A stretch of DNA of 16,569 bases. Origin: an uncultured Pseudomonadota bacterium (GTDB lineage: Bacteria; Lernaellota; Lernaellaia; Lernaellales; Lernaellaceae). The notes below the pieces were generated by a model, which saw nothing but the letters and a program-made list of their open reading frames with translations, ran no database searches and was not told where the DNA came from. The stretch is from the NCBI GenBank assembly GCA_937967875.1, contig CALBTQ010000010.1, forward strand, positions 1 through 16,569, read 5' to 3'. Below, piece after piece: positions 7,796 through 15,653 of the stretch. The translations under genes and the position numbers were made by a program. The first letter of the stretch is position 1, and every line of letters starts with the position of its first letter.

Positions 7796-9318
7796 GCAAC
7801 GGATCAAGCGATAGCGGCAAACCGCTGATCGATCGCGGCCTGCAGCGGGTCGGCGAATCGATGGCGGCGACGCCGCGCGGCGCGTTCGAAGCGGTGTTGA
7901 TTTTCCTGGCCGCGCTGGCGTTGGTGTATCTGTTCATCGCCAAGTCGCCTTACTATGCGATCGGCGCGGTGGTCGTATTGTTCGCCGTGCTCTTTTTATT
8001 GCGCAAACCGATTCTGCTTTCCTACACGCTCTTGCTGCTGGTGCCGCTGTACTGGCTCAACCTGCTGGGTCGCAGCCTGCGGGTGATCACCGTGCTGACT
8101 TTGATCGCGGTGGCGTACCATTCAGTCAAGATCGTGCTGGCGCGCGAACCGCTGCGCTTCAACCGAACGTACCTGGCCATCGGCCTGTACCTGATCAGTT
8201 GCGCGCTGAGCCTGGTCAATTCCAGCGACTTGGAATTGTCGTACCTGGGCACCAAATATTTTCTGCTGGCCATCGCGATGGGCTGGGTGCTGATCGTCAG
8301 CGTGCGCACCAAGGAACAGTTGCGCGTCTTGTTTCTGATCCTGCTGGCCTGGGGCGTGGCGCAGGCGATTCTGGGGATGCTGCAGACCTTCGTGTCGATC
8401 AAGTTTTTCCCGGCCTACTACTTCCACACCTTCGGCCTGCCGATCGTCGACGCCTATTCGGTCGGCGGCGTGCGGCGCGCGTCGGGGACGTTCCAGATCG
8501 GCCCGCGCTACGCGATGTATCTCATGCTGCCGCTGGCGATCATGGTGGCCGGCTTTATGTCGCGGACGATCTTTCACCGCCGCACCTGGCTGATGCTGCT
8601 GGCGCCGTTCGTCTTCGGTATTTTCGTCAGCCTCACGCGCATCGCCATCGCACTGAGCCTGGTTTTCGTGGTGTTCTACAATTTCTTCGCCCGCCGCCGG
8701 CAAGCGCTGATGGGCAGCCTCGCGGGCCTGCTCGTGCTCGGCATTCTCGTGGGCACGGTGGCGTTGATCATCCCCGCCGACGTCAAATACGCGCTCGGCA
8801 AGCGTTTCGGCGAAGAGGACGACGAAGTCTACAAGGACCGGCTGTACTTTTTGTGGAACGCCCTGGGCGCGTTCACGGAAAATCCGCTGCTGGGCATCGG
8901 CGTGGGCACGTACGAAAGCCGCTCGTGGGAGTTCATGCAGAAATACCCGGTGCCTTGGCGACAGGTGCGCTGGGACGTCGCTGCGCAGCGCAACATGCCC
9001 GAGTCGGTACCGGTGCACAACGAGTACGGACGCATGTTGGCCGAGCAGGGCATTTTTTCGATCCCGATTTTTCTCTTCCTGCTTTATACGGCGTTTCGCA
9101 ATCTCAGCTACGCCTACCGCTATACGAAGGACGAATTCGTGCGCACGATGGCGCTGGGCTTGTCGATGTTTCTGCTGTCGATGTCGGTGTACTGGTACTT
9201 CCATGAATATTTTCTGGAAGAGCCGTACACGTCGATTTTGCCTTTCGCGTTCAGTGTGATCATCTACAACCTCGTTCGCGATGAACAGGAGGCGTCGCCG
9301 GACAATGCGCAGGCCTGA
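7792..9318 (+). CDS. O-antigen polymerase/ligase family membrane protein (Wzy/WaaL type)
   Basis: This 508-residue integral membrane protein would polymerise repeat units (Wzy) or ligate the finished chain to lipid A-core or another acceptor (WaaL) on the periplasmic face. It has about ten to twelve hydrophobic segments with a large hydrophilic loop late in the chain (about 335-420). Signature motifs of the Wzy_C/O-antigen ligase family are visible: RRASGTFQIGPRYAMYL (228-244), SLTRIAIA (280-287), NPLLGIGVGTY (364-374), and VHNEYGRMLAEQG (408-420), including the conserved His-Asn. Sequence alone does not separate polymerase from ligase; the flippase directly upstream favours a polymerase. ATG 7792 is chosen for its 4-base overlap with the upstream stop. 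ATG 7756 is an in-frame alternative that would add 12 residues. No strong ribosome-binding site is seen, consistent with coupling. Confidence 0.9.
   Translation: MSNGSSDSGKPLIDRGLQRVGESMAATPRGAFEAVLIFLAALALVYLFIAKSPYYAIGAVVVLFAVLFLLRKPILLSYTLLLLVPLYWLNLLGRSLRVITVLTLIAVAYHSVKIVLAREPLRFNRTYLAIGLYLISCALSLVNSSDLELSYLGTKYFLLAIAMGWVLIVSVRTKEQLRVLFLILLAWGVAQAILGMLQTFVSIKFFPAYYFHTFGLPIVDAYSVGGVRRASGTFQIGPRYAMYLMLPLAIMVAGFMSRTIFHRRTWLMLLAPFVFGIFVSLTRIAIALSLVFVVFYNFFARRRQALMGSLAGLLVLGILVGTVALIIPADVKYALGKRFGEEDDEVYKDRLYFLWNALGAFTENPLLGIGVGTYESRSWEFMQKYPVPWRQVRWDVAAQRNMPESVPVHNEYGRMLAEQGIFSIPIFLFLLYTAFRNLSYAYRYTKDEFVRTMALGLSMFLLSMSVYWYFHEYFLEEPYTSILPFAFSVIIYNLVRDEQEASPDNAQA
9287..9292 (+). promoter_or_regulatory. 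Shine-Dalgarno site AGGAGG for the gene starting at 9305
   Basis: A perfect AGGAGG lies inside the end of the polymerase/ligase gene, twelve bases before ATG 9305. The gap is somewhat long, but this is the strongest such site in the plus-strand run and supports that start. Confidence 0.55.
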
Positions 9319-10359
9319 AATTCTGTTTCTCGCCAACTGGCCGCGCACGCATCGCGCGACCGGCGAATACGCATTTTTCGCGCATTGGCGCAGTCGGCCG
9401 CGCGTGAAATTTTTCGGCACGTTTTCGCTGGGCGCGTTCACCCGCTGGGAAAAATATCGGCTGCGTTTCTACCTGCTGCAACCGCTGCTCGCCCTGTTGC
9501 GCGCGCCGTTTTACGACGCGGTGATCGCCTTCTCGTCGCAAAGCGGCCTGCCCTTCGCCGCGCTGCTGCGTCTGTGTTTTTGGATGAAAACAAAACTGAT
9601 CGTCTTCGACGTCGAGTCGTTCGGGCGCGCCAAAAGTGGGATGAAGCTGCGCCTGGTGCGCTTCGGCGCGCGGCGCATCGATCATGTGATCTACGCCTCG
9701 CGCGCGCAGGAAACGTACTACGACGCCTATCTGCCGTTTCTGGGCGAGCGCCGCACGTTTGTGCCCTTGGGCATCGGACAGTCCGCGCCGCCGCCGGTCG
9801 GCGATGCCGGTGGCGACGGGCCGCTGCTGGCGCTGGGCAAGCACGGGCGTGCGTTCCGCGATTGGGCGACGCTGCTGCGCGCCTATGCGACGCTCGAGAA
9901 TGCGCCGCCGTTGCGGATCGTCGGCCGCGCCGATCTGCCTGCTGCCGAGCGCGAGAACGTCGAGCTGCCGCCGGGCGTCGAGCTGATCGACTATCTGCCG
10001 ATCGACGAGTTGCGCGCGCTCATCGCGCAGGCGCGGGCGATCGTGCTGCCGCTGCCCGAGCGCGAGCAGAGCCTCGGCCAGTTGTCGTTGTTGTTATCGA
10101 TGGCGCTGGGCAAGACGGTGGTCGCCAGTCGGATCATCGGGCTGACCGATTATCTGCGCGACGGCGAAACGGGGCTTTCTACGCGCCCGGCGACGCGGAC
10201 GATCTGGCGCGCGCGCTGCGCGAGTTGCTGGCCGATCCGGCGCGCGCCGTCGCGATGGGCCACGCGGCGCGGCGGGCGGTCGAGGAAAAGTTCAACGACG
10301 AGCTCATGGGCCGTCGCTGGGAAGACGTCTTTTTCGCGGTGACGAACCTGCCGCGCTGA
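9305..10359 (+). CDS. GT-B (GT4-like) glycosyltransferase with a one-base frameshift
   Basis: The first 290 residues, from ATG 9305, read as a GT-B glycosyltransferase: MRRPEILFLANWPRTH, a linker-region RRTFVPLGIGQ, LALGKHGRAFRDWATLLRAY, then LPEREQSLGQLSLLLSMALGK and GLTDYLRDGETG. At GGGG (10171-10174) the frame breaks. The expected GT4 tail (FYAPGDADDLARALRELL and onward) continues in the frame one base back, to a stop at 10357-10359. Without correction the frame ends at 10342 with an arginine- and serine-rich tail that does not look like a GT. Adding one G to the run restores a protein of about 351 residues. This is either an assembly or sequencing error or a real inactivating mutation. 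Like the protein at 4383, it lacks the EX7E glutamates (S256 and L264 instead). The gene overlaps the previous one by 14 bases. Confidence 0.82.
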
Positions 10360-11835
10360 TCAATCCAGATAACGCCACAGATCGTAGGCCGTCATCTGCT
10401 CGTGCATGCGACGATTGATGTCGTGATTGTCGCAGTGATGGCAATAGTCGGTATACAGCGGCTTGCCGTCGCGCATCAGCAGTGTGCCCGCGCGGCGCAG
10501 GTCCTTCGCCGCCAGCCGTGCCTGATGATACAGTCCGCCGGTCCACAGTTGATCGAAGGGTCCTTCGCTCAGATTCGCCACCGGTTTGACCGTGCAGCAG
10601 AACGACAGATCGCCGTTTGATTTGGCCAGTCCCAGCGCCCAACCGATGAAACACCCGTGATCGACGAACTCGTCGCCCGACCATTCGTCGGGATTCTTGT
10701 CGCTGTGCTGCACCTGGTGCGGGTAGGCGTCCCACAGTTTCAGCTCCAGGTCGCGGCAGCGTTGAATGAGGTTGGGCAGGCTCGCCTGCAGCCAGGCGAC
10801 GTCGTGGTCGGTCAGCGCCAGCCCGCGGTTGTATTCGTCGACGCGCAGCAGTTGCGGGCGCAGGCCGTCGAAGCCCAGCTCGGCGGCAAGGTCGGCCATC
10901 GCCAGCAGTTCGTAGGCGTTGGTGCGGCAGATGACGTTGACCATCCACGCTTCGGGGTGCGGCGTGTCGGCGGCTTCGCGCAGGGCGAAAAAGCGCCGCA
11001 GGTTGTCCATGAGCTCGCGCCACTCGATTTCGCCGACGGCGTGGTGCAAGCGCGAGTAGGTTTCGCTCGTCGCCGCGCTGACGGTGCAGAACATTTCCTC
11101 GGGACCGGCCGCGACGATCGCTTGCGCCGCTTCCTCGTCGAGCAACAGACCGTTGGTGAAGAAGTTGACGCGCAGTCCTTTCTTGCGCGCATAGACGATC
11201 ATCCGCACGAAATCCGGGTGCAGCATCGGTTCGCCGTTGGCCAGCACGGTCACGCCGTCCGTGCCCAGGCGGGCCAACTCGTCGACGGTCGCGGTGAACT
11301 GCTTGAAGGGCAGCACGGTGTCGAGGAAATCGCGGCCCGGTTGGCGGCAGGGCGCATGGATGTTGCAATAATGGCAGCGCGCGTTGCAGCGGTTGATCAC
11401 CTCGAAGACGAACCAGTGCGGCCCGATCAGCGCGGTGTCGCACAACACGCCCAGCAGCCGCAGCAGGTCGGTTTCGTTGCCGGTCGTGGCGCGCTCGCTG
11501 ATGTGCTCGAGCAGCGGCATGAGCAGCATGTCGTCTTCGATCAGCTTGACGCGGCAGCGGCGCCCTTGGTTGCGCAGCCAGACCAGATGATCGGCGAAGC
11601 GCTGCGCCAGCGTGGTCGCCGGATGCGGATCGAACGGTTCGATGTCGTAGTCGACGCCGCGCCGGCGGCAGGCCATGTCGATGATCGCTGCCAGATGAAA
11701 TGCATTGGCCCGACGCACCGGCACGTGAACTTCATCGGCGGCGGCCAATTGCGCGAGCGCCTCGGTAAACGAGCCGGCCTGGCCGGCGAGGCGGTCGTGC
11801 AACTGCGCGTCGTTTCCGAACAACGTCACGGCCAT
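10360..11835 (-). CDS. Radical SAM protein with SPASM-like C-terminus (paralogue 1)
   Basis: This 491-residue protein has a radical SAM core with the [4Fe-4S]-binding CxxxCxxC at C150, C154 and C157 (NRCNARCHYC), followed by the SAM-contacting ANGEPMLHP near 199-207 and FFTNGLLLDE. About 140 residues precede the cluster and are not recognisable by eye. The C-terminus has the SPASM-like pattern C395, C413-C414 and C465/C468, suggesting auxiliary iron-sulfur clusters. Substrate and reaction are unknown; known SPASM enzymes modify peptides, proteins or small molecules. It is the last gene of the minus-strand run. It overlaps the preceding gene by 10 bases and has its own Shine-Dalgarno (GGAAGGA, nine bases upstream). 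The stop abuts that of the convergent plus-strand gene. The frame is open well upstream of ATG 11835, but that part is a shadow of the paralogue. Confidence 0.92.
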   Translation of the reverse strand: MAVTLFGNDAQLHDRLAGQAGSFTEALAQLAAADEVHVPVRRANAFHLAAIIDMACRRRGVDYDIEPFDPHPATTLAQRFADHLVWLRNQGRRCRVKLIEDDMLLMPLLEHISERATTGNETDLLRLLGVLCDTALIGPHWFVFEVINRCNARCHYCNIHAPCRQPGRDFLDTVLPFKQFTATVDELARLGTDGVTVLANGEPMLHPDFVRMIVYARKKGLRVNFFTNGLLLDEEAAQAIVAAGPEEMFCTVSAATSETYSRLHHAVGEIEWRELMDNLRRFFALREAADTPHPEAWMVNVICRTNAYELLAMADLAAELGFDGLRPQLLRVDEYNRGLALTDHDVAWLQASLPNLIQRCRDLELKLWDAYPHQVQHSDKNPDEWSGDEFVDHGCFIGWALGLAKSNGDLSFCCTVKPVANLSEGPFDQLWTGGLYHQARLAAKDLRRAGTLLMRDGKPLYTDYCHHCDNHDINRRMHEQMTAYDLWRYLD

Positions 11836-13388
11836 GTGGGCGGATCCTTCCGTAGCAGAGGGCGCAACTGCAGGTCGTCGAGATCGCAAAGCGCCTGGTT
11901 GATGAACTCGTAATTGCCGCAGTAATCGCAGTCGGGCCCGAGCAGCGGCCCGCCGCAGTTTTCCTCGATCAGTTCCGGATTGACCGACAGGTCGAACGCC
12001 TTGGCCGCCTGGCGCAGCTTGCGGTAGCGCTCGGAAAACCAGATGTCGGCGAAGCGGCCGCGGTACAGCGAGCCGACGATTTTGTCGTGGCAGCAGAAGC
12101 TGAGCCGCCCGTCGGAAAAGGCGCGCCCGAAAAACCATCCCGCCAGACAGCCGGTCTGACTGTACAGATCGCGGCTCCAATGGAAGGGCAGCACGTCGGG
12201 CGACAACTCGAAGGTCTTGCCCGCCTGCGGCAGTTGAAACTCGATGTTGGCGACGATCTCGACGCCCGCCGCTTCGGCCTTGCGCCGTGCGCGCTGCAAT
12301 TGGGCCTCGACCGCCGCGTGCTGTTCCTTGGTGATCAGCAGATCGTCGAAGCTCGCGCCGCACGAATGCATGATCTGGTAGCGGACCGCGTCGACGCCGA
12401 CCTCCAGCGCCATGTCCATCGCGCCTTCCACCTCGTGCGCGTTGAGGCGGTTGATCACGTGGGCGAGAATAATGTACGGCTTGCGGTTCTTCGCGTTTTT
12501 CTTGCGCGCCAGTTCCTTGATCGCGCGCACCATCGGCGCGAACTTTTCCGCGCCATGCGCCGGCTGTTGCTTGGCGAAGGTTGCCGGCGACGCCGCCGAC
12601 AGCGACCAGTAGAAAATATCCAGATCGACCTCGACGAACAGATCGCTGATTTTCTCGTCGACCAATAGGCCGTTGGAAAAGACCGTCAGCCGCTGCCCCT
12701 TGCCGCGCACCTTGCGGATCATCTCGACGATGCGCGGGTGCGTCAGCGGTTCGCCTTCGCCGGAAAACAGAATGTCTTCGCGCGTGCCGATCGCCGCGAG
12801 GTCGTCGACCAGCGTTTCGAAAATCTCATAGTCGATGCGTCGCGTTTTCCAGCCCTCGGTGAAGCGCCGGCCGCGCATCGGTTTTTGCGGCTCGATCAGC
12901 AGCGGCGAGTGCAAACCGCAGAAAATGCAGTTCGTGTTGCACAGGTTCGACACGTCTAAATGGAACGTCTGCGGGCCGATGAAGCAGCCGTCGGTGAGCG
13001 CGCCCAACAGCCGCAGCAGGTTCGCGCGATTGTCCGCGTCCAGCGCGGCGTCGTATTTCTCCAGCAACTCGCGCAACGCGGGCGACGGTTCGTCGATACG
13101 CACCGGCGTGTCGGCCAGGCGCGCGCGCAGTTCATTGAGATGCCGCGCGAAAGGTTCGCGCAACTCGTGATGATCCTGCGGGTGAAAATCGGGCAGTTCG
13201 GCCGACCGACCGCACAACGACAACGCGTAGCGCGCGGTGCGTCCCAGGCGCCAGAGCGTCGCGGGTGCGGGCATGATCGAGGCCGCGTCGCCGTTGCGGA
13301 TGCGCGCGGTCGCGGCGGCGAAAGACAGCTCGGGGGACAGCGGATCGTGATCGGCCGCGCCGTCGGCGAACAGGCGCACGTCAGTCAT
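11826..13388 (-). CDS. Radical SAM protein with SPASM-like C-terminus (paralogue 2)
   Basis: This 520-residue radical SAM protein has its CxxxCxxC at C150, C154 and C157 (NLCNTNCIFC), exactly the same positions as in the gene downstream. SGEGEPLTHP follows at 209-218, then VFSNGLLVDE and WSLSAAS. The carboxyl end has C414, C432-C433, C478 and C487/C490, a SPASM-like set for auxiliary clusters, with SFCC and CDYCGN signatures. The stretch LLRLLGALTDG...IGPQTFHLDV before the cluster matches the downstream protein closely, so the two are paralogues, probably from tandem duplication. It also shares an NIEFQL stretch with the truncated radical SAM protein at 15650. ATG 13388 is chosen for its TGGAGG six to seven bases upstream and an 8-base overlap with the preceding stop. 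Substrate is unknown. Confidence 0.92.
   Translation of the reverse strand: MTDVRLFADGAADHDPLSPELSFAAATARIRNGDAASIMPAPATLWRLGRTARYALSLCGRSAELPDFHPQDHHELREPFARHLNELRARLADTPVRIDEPSPALRELLEKYDAALDADNRANLLRLLGALTDGCFIGPQTFHLDVSNLCNTNCIFCGLHSPLLIEPQKPMRGRRFTEGWKTRRIDYEIFETLVDDLAAIGTREDILFSGEGEPLTHPRIVEMIRKVRGKGQRLTVFSNGLLVDEKISDLFVEVDLDIFYWSLSAASPATFAKQQPAHGAEKFAPMVRAIKELARKKNAKNRKPYIILAHVINRLNAHEVEGAMDMALEVGVDAVRYQIMHSCGASFDDLLITKEQHAAVEAQLQRARRKAEAAGVEIVANIEFQLPQAGKTFELSPDVLPFHWSRDLYSQTGCLAGWFFGRAFSDGRLSFCCHDKIVGSLYRGRFADIWFSERYRKLRQAAKAFDLSVNPELIEENCGGPLLGPDCDYCGNYEFINQALCDLDDLQLRPLLRKDPPTWP
11845..11851 (-). promoter_or_regulatory. Shine-Dalgarno site for the gene starting at 11835
   Basis: On the minus strand, GGAAGGA sits nine bases before ATG 11835, inside the 3' end of the preceding radical SAM gene. 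It fixes the start of a frame that is open for more than 500 bases upstream. Confidence 0.55.
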
Positions 13389-14409
13389 CGTCCGCCTCCA
13401 GGAAGCGCCGATGCGCGGCGACGGTGAACACGCGAAACGCGCAGGCGGCGCAGGCGAAATCGGTCGGCCCCTCGCCCAGCGTCCAGGCGCGCGCGGCGAG
13501 CATCGCCGGGTGATTCCACAACGCGAGCGGATCGTCGCCGGGCAGACGGCCGAGCACCGGGCGCGGCGCCGGCGCTTCGAACAACGCCGAACAGCACCCC
13601 TGCACCACGCCGTCGTGACGCACGGCGAGCAACCGATAGGGCTGCTCGCAACGCGTCGTCCCCGCCAGCGGCGGCAGCGACAGCGCGACGTCATGTTCGC
13701 GCGCGGCCTGTTCGGCTTCGTAAAACACGAGCCGCGCGTGCTCGGCGACGCCCAACGCGCTGCTGTCGGCCTGGGTGCGCGAGTAGATCTTCTGGTGGAA
13801 GACGCGCACCTCGTGCACGTCGTGCGCGCCGGCGAGGGCGACGATCGCGGGCAGTTCGTCGAGGTTGTCGACCTGCAGCGTGACGTTGAAAACCGTGTGC
13901 AACGTGGATTGGCGCTCGCGCAGTCGTTGCAGATTGGTCAGTACTTCATGCAACGAAACGCCGCGGCGCAAGCGCGTGAGCTCCTCGTCGGCCGCGTCGA
14001 CGCTCAGCACGATTTCGTCGAGCCCGGCCGCGATCAGCCGCGCGGCGCGCCGGTCGTCGAGTTCGCCGCCGCCGGTGATGATCGTCGTGGCGCAGCCCGC
14101 CCCTTTGGCGCGGCGCAGAATCTCGTCGGTGATGTCGGCCAGCAGCGGCTCGCCGTAGCCGCCGACGAGCACCGTTTGCGCGTAGGGCAGCAGCGGCGCG
14201 AGCGCGTCGAGCACCGCCGGCGACAGATCGCCCGGCGCGTTGGCGGCGCGGTCGTAAAAATTGCGCGCGCAGGTCGGACAATTGCGGCGGCAGCGGTTGG
14301 TCGCTTCGAGCTGCAGTTCCACCGGCAGGCAGGTCAGCTCGGTCCGACCCTTTTCGCGTTCCAGCGCCTGCAGCGCCGCGTTGATGCGCCGACGATCCGG
14401 GCCGGTCAT
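13381..14409 (-). CDS. Radical SAM protein, shorter and divergent, with SPASM-like C-terminus
   Basis: This 342-residue radical SAM protein has its CxxxCxxC near the amino terminus (C40, C44, C47 in EATNRCRRNCPTCARN), so it lacks the roughly 110-residue extra N-terminal region of its neighbours. VGGYGEPLL (82-90) is the SAM-binding GGEP-type motif. LSVDAADEEL resembles the strand that follows in SPASM family proteins. The carboxyl end has C254, C272-C273 and C320/C323, the same twin-cysteine plus CxxC pattern as the other three. The gene starts at ATG 14409 with a 4-base overlap (ATGA) with the ABC ATPase stop. An in-frame ATG ten codons earlier (14439) lies inside the ATPase gene and is less likely. 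It is probably translationally coupled with both neighbours. Its reaction is unknown. Confidence 0.9.
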   Translation of the reverse strand: MTGPDRRRINAALQALEREKGRTELTCLPVELQLEATNRCRRNCPTCARNFYDRAANAPGDLSPAVLDALAPLLPYAQTVLVGGYGEPLLADITDEILRRAKGAGCATTIITGGGELDDRRAARLIAAGLDEIVLSVDAADEELTRLRRGVSLHEVLTNLQRLRERQSTLHTVFNVTLQVDNLDELPAIVALAGAHDVHEVRVFHQKIYSRTQADSSALGVAEHARLVFYEAEQAAREHDVALSLPPLAGTTRCEQPYRLLAVRHDGVVQGCCSALFEAPAPRPVLGRLPGDDPLALWNHPAMLAARAWTLGEGPTDFACAACAFRVFTVAAHRRFLEADDD

Positions 14410-15653
14410 GACAGATCCCCGAGCCGCGACAGACTCCATCGGTTGGGCATGCGCACCAGGCCGCCGCCATCGCGTCGATCGCTGACCACGGAGAGGATGT
14501 AGCGGAACTCGTGGATGTCGTATGGCGTTTTCGCCGTGTAGCTTTGGTATTCGTCGGGCCAGAGGCCCACGTTGATGTAGTAGTCGCCGGTCAGCAGGTT
14601 CAGTTCGGAAAATTCGCAGGACGCCTCGTACACGCCCTTGCCCAGCGGGCCGAAATCGAGCTGATGCCGAAAGGTGTTCGAGCCGGCGATGAGCAGCCCG
14701 TCATTGCGGCGGAACTGCACGCGCAGGCACGGATTGCCGATCGGCTCGTCGACGCGAAAACGCACGCGCACGGTCAGCGCGTTGCCGCTGTGTACCGAGG
14801 CCGCCTCGCGTCCGGCGTCGTCGAGCAGATGCACCTCGACCAGGTGCGCCTGCCCGGTGCGTTCCAGGCAGCAGGAAATCGACTCGTCCTGCAGGCGCAT
14901 GATCGGCGCTTCGATGCTGCTGTAGCGCTTTTCGCACGCCTCGATGTACTGCTGCACGACCGTGTCGGTCTTGCCGATCATCGCCATCTTGCCTTCCTGC
15001 AGCAGGATCAGCCGGTCGCAGAACGTCGACACGTCCGAGAGACTGTGGCTGGCGACGACGATCGTTTTGTTCTGCTCCTTAAAGGCGCGGATGGCGTTGA
15101 TGCACTTGCGCTGGAACAGGTAGTCGCCGACGGCGAGCACTTCATCGACCAGCAGAATGTCGAAGGGCACGTGGATCGCCACGGAAAAACCGAGCCGCAC
15201 GACCATGCCGAAGCTGTAGGTTTTGATCGGATGATCGATGCGCTCGCCCAGCCCCGAAAAATCGTGGATCACGTCGAACAGTTCGTTGATTTGGGCCGCG
15301 GTCATGCCCAGCAGCGCGCATTTGATGTGCACGTTTTCGCGCCCGGAAAAATCGGGGTTGAAACCGGTCGTCGGATCCAGGATGTAGCTGACCTTGCCGT
15401 TGATCTCCAACTCGCCCGCGGTCGGATAGGAGGTCTGCGCCAGGATCTTGAGCAGCGTCGATTTGCCCGAGCCGTTGTCGCCGATCACGCCCAGGCATTC
15501 GCCCTGCGCCACGTCGAAATTCAACTCGCTCAGCGCGCGCTTGGTGTCGTGAAACACGCGCCGGTTGAGCGTCACCATCTCTTTGAATTTCTGCGCGCGG
15601 CGCGAATAGATCTTGTAGACCTTCGTCAGATTGCGCGCGGCGATCGCTTTCAT
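14406..15653 (-). CDS. wzt: Wzt-like ABC transporter ATPase with C-terminal carbohydrate-binding-type domain
   Basis: This 415-residue protein is the nucleotide-binding subunit of a polysaccharide ABC exporter (Wzt/TagH/KpsT type), acting at the cytoplasmic face of the inner membrane. Motifs in order: Walker A GDNGSGKST (58-66), a Q-loop region, signature YSFGMVVRLGFS (146-157), Walker B DILLVDE (165-171), and switch His203 in VASHS. The amino terminus before Walker A has the long insert typical of this family. From about residue 245 a beta-rich domain follows (for example LRVQFRRNDGLLIAGSNT and GDYYINVGLW), matching the Wzt C-terminal domain that in E. coli O9a binds the modified end of the glycan. 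The signature reads YSFGM rather than the family's common YSSGM. No Wzm-type permease is in the window. It overlaps both flanking radical SAM genes by 4 bases. Confidence 0.92.
   Translation of the reverse strand: MKAIAARNLTKVYKIYSRRAQKFKEMVTLNRRVFHDTKRALSELNFDVAQGECLGVIGDNGSGKSTLLKILAQTSYPTAGELEINGKVSYILDPTTGFNPDFSGRENVHIKCALLGMTAAQINELFDVIHDFSGLGERIDHPIKTYSFGMVVRLGFSVAIHVPFDILLVDEVLAVGDYLFQRKCINAIRAFKEQNKTIVVASHSLSDVSTFCDRLILLQEGKMAMIGKTDTVVQQYIEACEKRYSSIEAPIMRLQDESISCCLERTGQAHLVEVHLLDDAGREAASVHSGNALTVRVRFRVDEPIGNPCLRVQFRRNDGLLIAGSNTFRHQLDFGPLGKGVYEASCEFSELNLLTGDYYINVGLWPDEYQSYTAKTPYDIHEFRYILSVVSDRRDGGGLVRMPNRWSLSRLGDLS

Noticed and set aside
10169..10180. Programmed ribosomal frameshift at the GGGG run
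   Set aside because: No classical X-XXY-YYZ slippery heptamer in the correct phase and no evident downstream structure. An indel error or mutation is simpler.
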